Shown here one piece after another: positions 34,425 through 44,735 of a DNA stretch of 64,000 nt. Origin of the DNA: Phellopilus nigrolimitatus (taxonomy: Eukaryota > Basidiomycota > Agaricomycetes > Hymenochaetales > Hymenochaetaceae); the NCBI GenBank assembly GCA_021029095.1, contig JAJOHG010000014.1, positions 434,001 to 498,000 of the forward strand. The letters run 5' to 3'. The translations under genes were made by a program, and so were the position numbers. Within the stretch, counting starts at the first letter, position 1, and the number at the start of each line of letters is the position of its first letter. The notes beneath the pieces were generated by a model. The model was given only the letters and a program-made list of their open reading frames with translations, searched no databases and was not told the origin of the DNA.

Positions 34425-35810
34425 ATGCGGTCTATAGTGATATATCTATATCTCGCATCACTTGTACCTCGTATATCAGCGATTCTCGTGAATGTGACGA
34501 TCGATGACCAGTTCGGAGACCCGACGAATGGAGAGCAGATTACTTACAACCCACCATCAGCATGGCAGACAGGCCAAAATTGCCAGCTCTGCACAGCCAA
34601 GCCTTCGCCAGCGAGCGACGCATACATGGCAACATGGCACGACGCCTCTTTCAACCCAGCCGGGACGGCGACGAACAATGTAGCCGGACAGATCATCCAA
34701 GCGTCTGTGTCTTTCACCGGTGAGCCGTGCAATTTGTCTGTGCCACCCCGCGAGAGAAAGTCTCCTCACATTTCGAAAATCGCAACGCCTTAGGCTCCGC
34801 CGTGTACGTAACTTGCATTCTGACTGGGTCGAGCGTCTCTCCCGATGGGAACACCGACATGACCTTCAAGATCGACGGCGTCGCGGTTGGCGTTTTCCAG
34901 CAAGCTCCGAACAATGATACCTCCTACCACTTCAACACAACCGTCTTTTCCACGAGCGGCCTTTCGAACTCCCTGCATAATTTTACACTCGAGTCTGGTC
35001 ATGCAGGGAATAAGGCTCTTGTGATGCTTGACTCTATCACGTATACGTAGGTCTGCGCTCTACTCCAGTTTGATACTTCTGACTTACCCGGTCGTGACAA
35101 GCACGGATAACGGCTTGGGCGGGAGCTCCACCAGCTCAAGCAGCCCCACAGGCCAAGCAGACAGCTCTTCGAGTAGCTCCGGGGGCTCAAAGATGCCAGT
35201 GATCGTCGGAGCCATCGTCGGAGCCATAATTGTCGTGGGCGCTGCGATCATCGGTCTCTTCGTGTATATGCGCAAGCGACGGCGCCCGGAGCGGGGCGCG
35301 CGCGTCTCCATTGATTCCTCCCCAATGGCTTCTGCGTTTGAACGCCCTTTGCCTCGCGACCTCGTCGCAGAGATGCGGAGCGTGCCGTACGTCCTCCCGG
35401 AGACGCCCGCCCACATCGCTAGTGCCGTACCGCGTAGCATGCATCAAAGGGTGTATTCCGGAGCGGCCGCGGGTGTGTCACATAGCGGAGTGAACTACGC
35501 GCGCCAAAACGAGTCTGACGTCCGCCCGGAGACGTCCACGCACAACTTCAGTGCTGCGTCACACGGCATGCAATATAGGTCATATCCTGGAACGGCTGAG
35601 GGCCAAACCGAATCCAATAGATGGACGTATTCCGATGCTTTGTCTTCCCAGCGTGCGAGACGCGACTCGATTACATATGTACAAAATGGCGCAGTATCTG
35701 ACGCGGCCGCCTCTGAAATGGACGCGGGCATCAATGCCCCTCCTGCTTATAGCGCCGCTGAGTCCATGACCCCGCACGCGTACTTGCCGGACCCTCACCA
35801 CAAGTCATAG
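34425..35810 (+). CDS. Secreted-type single-pass membrane protein
   Basis: A type I membrane protein of about 420 residues. Exons are 34425-34719, 34794-35046 and 35102-35810. It starts with a signal peptide (MRSIVIYLYLASLVPRISA), followed by an extracellular beta-rich domain (VNVTIDDQFGD, NCQLCTAKP, TFKIDGVAVG, HNFTLESG) with several N-glycosylation sites. A serine-rich stalk (SSTSSSSPTGQADSSSSSSG) leads into a transmembrane helix (VIVGAIVGAIIVVGAAIIGL), a stop-transfer RKRRRPER and a long cytoplasmic tail ending in PPAYSAAESMTPHAYLPDP. This layout is common in Agaricomycetes; its role (wall sensing, adhesion) is not established here. The PPAY motif could bind WW domains, as an inference. 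Confidence 0.8.
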
Positions 35811-36144
35811 CATGTAGTGTTCTATATTCTGGTGGAGATCTTGTAAATTCCGTGTACTTTCTCTGTGATTGATCTTTATCTTCTCTCTTCCGGTTCTTTT
35901 CTCGTTTCAATGGATCCATAGCTGGTGTGAATTAATTGGACTTATAATATATAGTACTCGTTTGGTTGTAGAACGATCGAGCGGAAGCGTATCGGATTAC
36001 TTCTGTATCATGAATTCTTAACGCGTTTATCTTCCAGTACGAGGGTCATGATAAAAGAAAACCAAAAGATAAAATCCACATTAAATGTCCTCCGCAATCT
36101 TAGATACGCCAATGCATTTGTTCGTATATGATCCACTTCCGTGC
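35811..36144. other. Convergent 3' region
   Basis: AT-rich sequence between two convergent genes; no coding signal seen. Confidence 0.4.
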
Positions 36145-37751
36145 TCACAACTTCGCAACCGGAGTAGTTGCACCCTTTCCCGCAAGCGTCGCGCCACCGT
36201 CGAGAAGAATTTGAGCTCCCGTGACGTACGCAGACGCAGGCGAACAGAGAAAAAGTGCTAGTCCAGCCATGTCCGTTGGAGCTCCTAATCTCCCTACGGG
36301 ATGTAACAATGATTATCAGCGAGGGCGCATTTTTCGAATGAATAGACCAATTGAGTTTCAAAAATAAAAATAGGTAATATTCGAAAAGAAATCAATCTGA
36401 TGAAAATCCATGCGTACCTGTCGGTTGAATAGCTGCCATTTTATCTTCGCCCGTGGACTTGAATCCGAACGCGGTCATCTTGGAGGGAAACACACTATAG
36501 GAGCAAGCGATGAATGCGTGCCCTTAAAACAATCACAGAGTTGAAGACGGAGTTCAATTAGAACTCCCTTTCTTACCCAGGCAGAATGGCATTAACACTG
36601 CAAAGGATTCAGACTGCTCAACACGAAGGATAAAATGTGCAAGCAGAATGGAGGACTGACGTGATAAGTCTCCGGCCCAGTGTGTTCGCGAGCAAGGATG
36701 TCAAGTGATTTACTGCAACATGTCTACATGAGTTATATGGCATGGGCGAAACGGGTCAGAAGAGAATAGCACACCAGCTGCTTTACTCGTGTTATCTTTC
36801 ACAGAAAAAAACTCAATTAGTTGTCCCGAACCAACCCAAGTTTATTAGGGGGTGATCTTACAGCTCCACAAGCCCGACCCCTCAGCAGCGAGGGAGCTTC
36901 CTTCTGTGTGCGCGCTGACTCCGGCAACAGAAGAGATGTTGATCACTCGGCCTGGGTCTAGGGAGGTCGCGTCCTTTGCTAGGAGATCGGCCAATCTTAA
37001 CGTGAGAATAATTAATACCCAGTTTTCTCTAAGATTTAGATATAGATAACTTTTAACATACCCCGCGGTCACTTTAAAAATTGAACTCTAATTTTAGTTC
37101 TAAGTATAAGTTCAAAGGACAGATAACACGTACTATAGAAAACGGCTTTGACATTCAAGGCAAGGACGCGGTCCCAGCCTTCCTTCTCTGGGAAGTCCTC
37201 GAACCGTCCACCCCATGTGACGCCGGAATTGTTAACGAGAATATGTAGCTTCGATTCACGCTTCTTTATCTCTGAAACGAGCGCATCGCACCCCGATTTT
37301 GACTAAATTCTTAAGAGTCATCGTGTACTCAATAAAATAAATGAGGCAGAGATTTACGAACCCCTAAGTTCGCGACTATGTAGAAACATTTGCCAGGTCC
37401 CGCGGTATTCAGTTCATCGGCAACCTTTTGAAGTATCGGGTTCAGTTATGCAGAATCTCGTGTTTGGAAGCACGCTTACAGCTTTTAGCTGTCCTTCCTT
37501 GCGTGCAGCAATGTATACATTCGCGCCGTTCGCGACAAGTGCAGCTGCAATCATCTTCCCAATGCCAGAACCGCCTCCGCTGACGAGGGCTGCAGTGCAA
37601 TAGATAAGCACGTGTCATATAAGAACGATATCACATTCACGCGCCTATCTTTCCTTTGACATCGAAGAGGTTCTGTGTCGTGAGATCTGCCAGACAACCC
37701 GTTAGACGCGAAACAAACCGGAAAATAATGTCAATAACCTTGCAGCGACAT
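36145..37751 (-). CDS. Short-chain dehydrogenase/reductase with microexons
   Basis: An NAD(P)-dependent oxidoreductase of about 290 residues of the classical SDR family. Twelve proposed exons: 37751-37739, 37686-37641, 37589-37480, 37424-37362, 37302-37134, 37071-37062, 36995-36862, 36795-36775, 36712-36661, 36597-36577, 36494-36418 and 36293-36145. The cofactor motif is SGGGSGIGKM, followed by LVNNSGVTWG (NNxG), the catalytic serine region INISSVAG and the catalytic YNTSK. The C-terminus LGAPTDMAGLALFLCS, TGAQILLDGG is typical. It resembles the RhlG-like 3-oxoacyl reductase-type SDRs of fungi; the substrate cannot be told. Four exons are only 10, 13, 21 and 21 nt. The frame and SDR motifs are only continuous if these are used. 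Confidence 0.85.
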
Positions 37752-37824
37752 TCGGAAAATTTGTCTCTTGCTTCCTTAAAATAATTAAGGAGAGCTTGTC
37801 TGTTAGTGACTTGAAGTATAGAAA

Positions 37825-37866
37825 GTGGTGGTGGTGGTGGTGGTGGTGGTGGTGGTGGTGGTGGTG
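37825..37866. repeat. GTG trinucleotide microsatellite
   Basis: Fourteen tandem GTG units, upstream of the SDR start codon (about 75 bases away). Its position in the likely promoter or leader is the only point of note. Confidence 0.95.
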
Positions 37867-38287
37867 TAAGTAGCTGAGTGTCTGGGAATCAGACGCGAGT
37901 AAGTAGCGCGTTTCGGCATTACCGGCTATGTTACGCGGTATTACATAAGCACACATTTCCGTTCCGTTCAGTTTACGGTGATGGAGCTGCAACCTCTGTG
38001 ATTTGCTGGTGCTTTGAACGTGAATTTGAAATTATGTTAGTCTCTCTTATCACTTTTATTTTTATGCTTCAAATTGTTCGAATCAAATTCTCCTGTGCTC
38101 TTTTCTGAGATGCCTACTCAGTTTGTTTCCAAATCGGTATCTCTCCTCCGCTCTTCCTCACAGGTTCCAGCCCTGCAACTTCGGCTCGCTAAGCAGCTTG
38201 ACTTGTTATAGCCACAATTTTGACCTTTATCGCTAGACTCCTTGAGCTGGCAGGGGCTTAAAATTCTGACAGAAACTCAAGCTAATA
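37867..38287. promoter_or_regulatory. Divergent intergenic region
   Basis: About 420 AT-rich bases between divergent start codons; likely promoters for both genes. No gene seen. Confidence 0.35.
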
Positions 38288-39124
38288 ATGGTCGAAAATA
38301 CAAGAAAAATTCGAACTTCCGCACTATCGCCCAAACAAGAACGGAAACTGGTAGAATATGTCGAAACCAAGCTCCTCGATATCACACGCAACTTTAAAAA
38401 GAGGCGAGTCGGCCAGAGATCATTATAACTTAGAATTTGAACTTCCGCTGACTTTCTAAATGTCTGCAGATCCCATCCCTCGTCGACACTCCCAACTCTC
38501 GAATCTTATCTCGACACAACGTACCCAATTCTCTCTATCATCCTGCAGATCCCCCCTCTCGCAGTCCCCCAGGCCGCTCTGCGCACCGCGCTCCTCCTGC
38601 GGCTTACCGGGGAGTTCCTCGGCGCCGTGCCCGCATACCCCGCGTCCGCCACACCGCTCCCCGCACTCCTCGCGACACTCGACTCGCTCGACCGCGGCTG
38701 GCTCGCCGTTCTGCGTGTACAGGCATGGGATACCGAGCGCGCCGAAGGCGTCGACATCGAGATCCCGGCGGACAGTCATGACGTCATCAACGGGCGTCCG
38801 GAGGTGGACGCGGACGCGGACGTGTCGCTCAGCGCGCTCAACGCGGGCGGCGCGCCGCCTGTCAGCCAGACGGACCGCGCGCGGCTGCGGAGTCTTATCG
38901 TGACGGGGACCGCGAGGCTTGAAGAATGGCTCGAGAGCCTCCGTGTCGAGTCGAATAGTGGTGCCTCTGATGCTGAGCGGGACGACGACCTTGCGAGCGC
39001 ACTCGAGAGGCTCGGGCTGCAGCAAGCGTTCGACAGCGTCTTCGAACGCACGCTCAGTGAGATGGGTGAGTTTGGTGGAGAGATTCTCAGCACGGGCGGG
39101 GAGATAGGGATATCCGGCTGTTAA
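38288..39124 (+). CDS. Conserved fungal protein of unknown function
   Basis: A protein of about 256 residues. Exon 1 (38288-38403, MVENTRKIRTSALSPKQER to NFKKR) joins exon 2 (38470-39124) across an intron with a GC donor (AAGAG|gcgagt) and ctgcag acceptor; only this junction keeps SHPSSTLPTLESYL in frame with the long downstream frame. The body is leucine-rich and helical (LRTALLLRLTGEFLGAVP, LDSLDRGWLAVLRVQAW) with a short acidic loop and a C-terminal helix pair. I recall similar proteins in Agaricomycetes but know of no function. An ATG at 38460 opens another frame that loses the conserved segments and was rejected. Confidence 0.7.
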
Positions 39125-39363
39125 TTTGGATCCTCTGAATCCGCCTAAATGTACATTTAGTCAGCTATGCTTGTATTACTGTAACTCGAGTTCTAAAATT
39201 TCGTTTTTGCGAAGACAAAACAGAATGCCAGTCGCTAGTGTCTAAAAAAAAAGGAAATGAGTAGTGTTATAATAGTAGAAGTACATACACGATATTAATC
39301 CATAAAAACCATAAATATCCAACCAACCTGTCGGGACATTAGAACTCAGCCTACAAACACAGT

Positions 39364-41619
39364 CTACACGTTCTCCCATTCCGAGATCCAATCCCTCCTT
39401 TCTTCCGTGCTATCATCTCTACTCAACGTCTCCTTTTCGGGGTTAGCTCCGCTCTCGTCCATACGCGCTGCGCTCGGCACCACTCCTTCGTGCAGCCGCT
39501 CACTCTTCTCCACATCCCCACCCCAGTGCCCCAGTGCTGCTCCTATTGAAGCCGAGCCCTCTGCGTCGGGGGAGCCAAGCTCCGAGCAGTATGTTACGCT
39601 CTGCGCCTGCGCGTCAAATTTGGCTCGCGATAGCGCACTCGGGTTATCGCCGAAGCGCATCATCTCAAGCGTTGCGACTTCGGCCGTGCCCGCAGGCGTG
39701 CGCGAGGCGGAGCCGGAGACGCGCAGGTTGAGGATCAGACGGGAACCCTAAGCGTAGCGGATTGAAGGCGTTGATTAGTGCTACTGAGTCACGCAGTGCT
39801 CGAAAACAAGTGTGTCGAATCGAGAAGAAACGTAGCTGATGGTAATGGATTTAAAGTAAAATAAAAACTCACCGCTATCGAAAACACGGTGAGTTCCCAG
39901 CTGCGGCAAGATCACGAGAAAAATCAGTTTATGCAATTAATCATCTTATACGTTCGAAGAGCGACCGAAGTGTTTCTTACCCAATCGCAACTTGAGCCAG
40001 TGCAGAGTTGACGAGCTCGTACAAAAGAACGTTCGTCAGGAGGGTAACTGATTCACAGGCGGCATGATTTTAGTAACTTCCTGACCACTCGCAGTGCGGG
40101 CGAAATAAACAAACCGAATATCCTATACACGGTTATAAGCAGGCCTGATGAGCTACCGTCCCCTGAGAATAATCCGCAAGCTCGTTGACTTACACAGCGT
40201 AGTAAACAGTACCATCTCGAAAGAACTGATTGAGGAGCGGGATGGCCGTTTTCTGCCCACGGATGCATCGGACGAAGTTGATGGTCATAAGGACGAAGAG
40301 GATGCCTGATCCGAACAGAGGATCAGAAGCAAGAATAAATAAACTCTCGCATATGATTGACGCACTCTCGAAAATCAGTGATGGGATCCTAAAGGATAGC
40401 ATTAGATCCACCGCTTAAAAAACTGAAAGAAATGTCAAGGAGATCGCTCACCAGTATGAATAGAAGTAGCTAGGCACGTATTCAGGGAAGCATCCAGACA
40501 AAGGGAAGTCCGCGGGGAAGATCCCACGGAGCGGCGCAATAGAGACGATGCGCCGCAGGGCTAGGCCGAGAATCACCGAGAGCGCCTATTAACTGTTCTG
40601 TGAAAAGCCCTGCACGAAAGTATAGAGTAAGTGATCATACCGTTACTTCGCCTGATGTACACAAAGAAAAATAAACATCAGGATTCAGGAAATGAAATCC
40701 GGCGAGTAAGGAAAGCAACGCATACTGATGTACAAGAAGACGATCAAAGCGAGAACTGATGGGATAATCAGACGATAGATAGGATGCAGAGAATCGATGA
40801 TAACTCACTTCGCCTGTCACGTTTGTACAGCGCGTACACCCGCAGCATGAGCGAGATTTCAACACCCATTATAATCAATTGTCCCGCGCTGCGGTTGCAA
40901 TTAGTGAAAGGAACATCTCGCACGAGCGAGTCTAAGCTTACACCCCCTCAAATATTGTCCAGTTGTGACAGCTATCCGCCAATCAGTATGGGGGAGAGCG
41001 AAAGAAGATTGAAGGAAAACAAACTACTGTAAGAATCAATAAAATTATGGTTGAATTTATTGTCCACAGAATTTACGGATTATGACTCACTTTGTCGGTC
41101 ACCAAGAAGTTCATCGACTCTAGTGTCGTCGGTGAGTTTCGTGCAAGTTATTCGTAAAGACTTTCAATGCTTACCGGCCATATTTACACTGAGAGGAAAG
41201 GTTAGGAAATAGTACAAGATACAAGATAGTAGACAGAGCAACGGACATTTGCACGACCAAGGAGAAATACCGGGAAAATAAATACAAGATTTTGGGCGGC
41301 GTCCAGCCCGACCTGAAAACAGCTTTTAGGAAGGGGACGCCTTTGGCCTCTGAGAAACTCACTTCCAGATGTGTTCCACCTGTATCCGGTCAATAACCAC
41401 ACTCATTAAATGTCAATATTGACGCACTTCTTGGTCCCAGGTGATGACAATGTCATAAATCAGACAAGCAGTTGCAGCAACTGGCGACAGAGTCGAACTT
41501 TAGTGAGTGTTTTCCAATTCAGAAAAAGTGGTACACTCACCTCCACTGCGGTCGACGGTGTGCGCGTCGCGCACCAAGGGGATGAGGCTCTCGATTGGTA
41601 TGGCCGCGGAGGAGCTCAT
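39364..41619 (-). CDS. DUF6533-like multi-pass membrane protein
   Basis: A probable seven-helix protein spread over many short exons. It begins MSSSAAIPIESLIPLVRDAH at 41619, then VAATACLIYDIVITWDQEVE, HIWKSGWTPPKILYLFSRYF, a loop with WTIFEG, GVEISLMLRVYALYKRD, FYSYWIPSLIFESASI and GILFVLMTINFVRC, RDGTVYYAV. The last exon (from about 39748) reads GSRLILNLRVSG and then a polar cytoplasmic tail ending SEWENV at 39364. This helix pattern and the (E)VEHIWK motif match what I know as DUF6533, an Agaricomycete family sometimes compared with GPCRs; ligand and signalling are unknown. Middle exon edges (about 39750-41100) are not all resolved. Confidence 0.7.
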
Positions 41620-41751
41620 GGTAAACAGTCGCACCGTGTAACTACTTCTGTATCTGATTTATATATGAAAACAGCGTGCCGTAATTAGCTGCGCGTTGGC
41701 AAATGAATAGCTGAGAGCGATCAGAAGCTGTTGATGATTGCGGTACAAACT

Positions 41752-41887
41752 ATACTTACAGAACCCAAACAGTTTCAAGCTTGGCCGGTCTTCAAGTTGG
41801 AATCTCGAGCGTACATATCATACTTACATAACACGGACGGTTTCAGGCTTGACCGATCTTCAAGTTGGAATCCCGAGCATACCCACA
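41752..41887. repeat. Tandem 68-bp duplication, each unit with a splice donor on the minus strand
   Basis: Two imperfect units, 41752-41819 and 41820-41887. On the minus strand each reads ATTCCAACTTGAAGA.CGG.CAAGC and ends with TGTAAGTAT, a strong 5' splice donor. They lie upstream of the DUF6533-like gene and might be 5' UTR exons or part of a small minus-strand gene. Confidence 0.7.
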
Positions 41888-42136
41888 GGCTACAATCGGA
41901 GCATTCAGAAACGGTTTGCGTGGGTTGCCCTTTTGATATCAGCTCCATGTCCATGACATAAATAGGAATTTTCGAAGTAATCAACGATGATTTCGGGAAT
42001 ACCTGGCGAATCTGATGAGCAGAAGGTGCAGTGAGATAGCGAAGGTTAAGGCCGGAACCGACGTTCGTGTTTAACAGGGACCAACCTGGATCAACGCGGC
42101 TTTACATAAGAAGTTCTCACAGCCACATTTACTCAT
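41775..42136 (-). CDS. Possible small spliced gene (low support)
   Basis: From ATG 42136 a frame reads MSKCGCENFLCKAALIQ and reaches a donor-like gttggt; acceptor sites near 42010 would join it to a frame reading ITSKIPIYVMDMELISKG and onward to a stop at 41775, through the 68-bp tandem repeat. I recognise no domain. It may instead be leader sequence of the DUF6533-like gene or no gene at all. Confidence 0.2.
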
Positions 42137-42349
42137 GATCGCCGTCCTCTTCGGCAACGGCAACGACGGCCACGAGCTAATGAGATGAATACCGGCGGCG
42201 ACGACAGCGACGACGGGCACGAGTAAACATATTGCTTCTCGCCCTTTGTAGCTAAATTTTGCGCAGCAATTCCCATTCAGCGGGTATAAATCCTGCATCT
42301 CGCGCCCGTCACCGCGCGTTTTTCATCTCATACTTCCACCCCAACCACC

Positions 42350-43625
42350 ATGTCCGAGTCCTCGCCAGCCCAGCGTACGATCCTCGTCGTGGGCGCGACA
42401 GGCAAGCAGGGGCGCTCCTTCGTCTCCGCGATGCTCTCGACAGGATCCGCGGTGGGCCTCCGTGTGCTTGCGCTCACGCGCTCTGCCGCGTCCGCAGGCG
42501 CGCGCGGGCTCTCCGGTGTTGAGCGCGTCGTGCTCGCCGAGGCGGACCTCGACAAGCCTGACACGCTTCGGCGGGTATTCGAGGACGAGAAGGCGCGAGG
42601 AGAAGGCGGCGTGTGGGGCGTATTTATGGTACTTGCGTTTCCTGGCCTCGGCGCGGACGCAAGCGGGGAGGAGAGACAGGGCAAGGTGCGCGCGCTGCTT
42701 TCTTTTTACATTTTTTATCAAACATTTAATATCAAACGTGTGCGCAGCTGGTCGCTGACCTAGCTCTCGAGTACGGTGTGCAGCACTTCGTGTTCTCGTC
42801 CGTCGAGCGCGGAGGCGAGGGCTATGACGACCAACTCACACTCGACCGTCACGCGAAGGTGCAAATTGAGCGGCACATCAAGTCTCTCGACGGTCTCCAC
42901 TGGACGTGCGTATAAGCAAAGGATCGCTACCAACGCTTTTAGCTTGTGCACTGACGGCTCTTGTTTTGTATCTACCAGCATCCTACGGCCTGCGTTCTTC
43001 ATGGAGAACTTCGACGGCACCATTGGACGCATCACTGCGACAGTGCTGCGTGTCGGACTGCAGAAGGACACGAAGCTGCAGCTCATTGTGCGTCTCCCCT
43101 TTTCACCCCACATCCTTACATAAAGTAATAAAGTAAAACGCGGAAACTTTTGGCAGGCCGCAGATGACATCGGACACGTCGCGCTTGCGGTGTTTCAGGC
43201 GCCGGATGCACATACAGGAAAGGCAATCACGGTCGTCGGCGACGCGCTCACCCCGCAGGAAATCGCGGACGCATATGCCCGAGGGGCGGGACAGGCGCTG
43301 CCGGGTATACCAGCGCTTGTCGCGCGCACACTGCTCGCGATGAACAAGCACACCAAGGGCTTGTGTGTATTTTCCTTCCCCCTTCTATCGCGGAGTCAAG
43401 AACTAAAACCTATTTGGCTGCGTTAGGATTGCGGACATCGAGCGTGTGAACAGGGACCGTGCGGCGCATTCTGAAACGAACGAGGACCTCATCGCGCAGT
43501 GCAGGGGGCTGTACCCGGGCATGCAGACCATGGAGGACTGGGCACGCGCCCGAGGATCGCGCAAGAACCGCCAGAAAGACTGGAACAAGGTCTCTGTCGG
43601 CGAGCTTGTGCAGGGCAAGCGATAA
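42350..43625 (+). CDS. NmrA-like family NAD(P)-binding protein
   Basis: A Rossmann-fold protein of the atypical SDR/NmrA group, about 320 residues. Exons: 42350-42685, 42748-42905, 42979-43087, 43157-43362 and 43427-43625. The dinucleotide motif is VVGATGKQGRSF near the N-terminus; HFVFSSVERGG and LHWTILRPAFFMENFDG are characteristic of NmrA-like proteins, which often act as redox sensors or transcription co-regulators rather than enzymes. The family ends with DIGHVALAVFQAPDAHTGKA, ALTPQEIADAYA and a tail rich in K/R. All introns are 51-73 nt and keep conserved motifs in frame. The exact partner or ligand is unknown. Confidence 0.9.
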
Positions 43626-44036
43626 TGGAAGAAACGATCCGGAATTGAGTATGTATACCCCTGCAAATCGTGCATTGTTCTCTGTGTTCTGTTCCACTAG
43701 CTGCGTGTTTTCCACTTTTCTTCATTTGGCGTTTTTAGTTTTTCCCACGGGCATGTTGTTTGTTATATCATTGTATCGTTGTCGCTCACTTCAGAATTTT
43801 GCTATGTTTGGATATACCGTATTTCCAGTTGCTGTCTTTTGTTTGCAATGAGCTCTGTTATAAGTTAATTTTTGAATTCTTATGCATTCGGGGAGTGCAT
43901 CTTACTACACGTATGCAAATTGTGCTGTACGACACCTTTCTAGATGCACCAAACGATCGTAGAGTAGCTCCGGCAGAATAGTCGGACGTCCGATTAAAAA
44001 GTGCGTACGCAATCGACATGAGTAGTACATCTCTCA
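43626..44036. other. Convergent 3' region
   Basis: About 410 bases, AT-rich, between two convergent genes; nothing else seen. Confidence 0.4.
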
Positions 44037-44427
44037 TCAGCGCCTCTTTTGAGTACGACGAGAATCGGCTAAGAGAGAAGTAACAAGGATGTGAGTCCGA
44101 AGGGTCGAATAAGAAAAGACCAACCGACGCACCTTTTGTCTTCGCCTTCTTCGGGGCGCCTTTGCCTCTGTCCCTGTGTTCTTTGACATCGATTCTGCGG
44201 CGCACCTCGTGCACATCAACGAGGTTCCAGCCAGGGTACTCCTTGTTGAGTGCGCCGATGGACATCTCGTCCCGCTCCGGGTAGTACGCGACCATAGACG
44301 GCCCGCGCATGCGCGAGCGCAGATATTTAGCACCCGTGCGCTGCGACCCGGGGTTGAACGCCGTTTGGAAGATGGAGCAACGCAGGCGCGTGAGCGACTT
44401 GAGGAGGCTGGGCGCGACGTTGGCCAT
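44037..44427 (-). CDS. RSM27: Mitochondrial small ribosomal subunit protein mS33
   Basis: A 109-residue protein, the usual size for mS33 (yeast Rsm27). Exons are 44427-44133 and 44068-44037. It begins MANVAPSLLKSLTRLRCSIF, then NPGSQRTGAKYLRSRMRGP, SMVAYYP and a basic tail with RRIDVKEHRDRGKGAPKKAK. These blocks, including the xGxKxLRxRLxGP-type motif, are family hallmarks. It is a component of the mitochondrial ribosome small subunit. The start is 308 bases from the start of SUV3 on the opposite strand, so two mitochondrial gene-expression genes share one promoter region. Confidence 0.85.
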
Positions 44428-44735
44428 AGTCTAGTCTTTGACTGTCGCCGTCGGTCGATGCGCCGTCGAGGTCGTCGTTTGACGGCGATGAGTTGAGGAA
44501 ACTCGGAAAAGGAAGGCTTCACAAAACAAAATACATAGAAAAACCCCGAAACAGACCATAATGTTACATTATGTCACTGATTCTCTATAAAATCCTTATA
44601 CGGAAGTAGCGGAGTGTGATAACGTAAGTAATCTATTTCAGGTAGCTCCGACTCAGAAAAGGAAAGAGTGAAAGAAAAAAGGCAAGTCAAGCTTTCCACC
44701 GTCCCTCACCGCCGACGTGCACGTCGTGCACACTC
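44428..44735. promoter_or_regulatory. Divergent promoter of mS33 and SUV3
   Basis: 308 bases between head-to-head start codons of two mitochondrial gene-expression genes. AT-rich with no clear TATA; a shared or bidirectional promoter is likely by position only. Confidence 0.45.

Noticed and set aside
38460..38903. Plus frame starting at ATG 38460
   Set aside because: It overlaps the acceptor ctgcag and gives R/S/P-rich shadow sequence; the spliced frame is clearly better.
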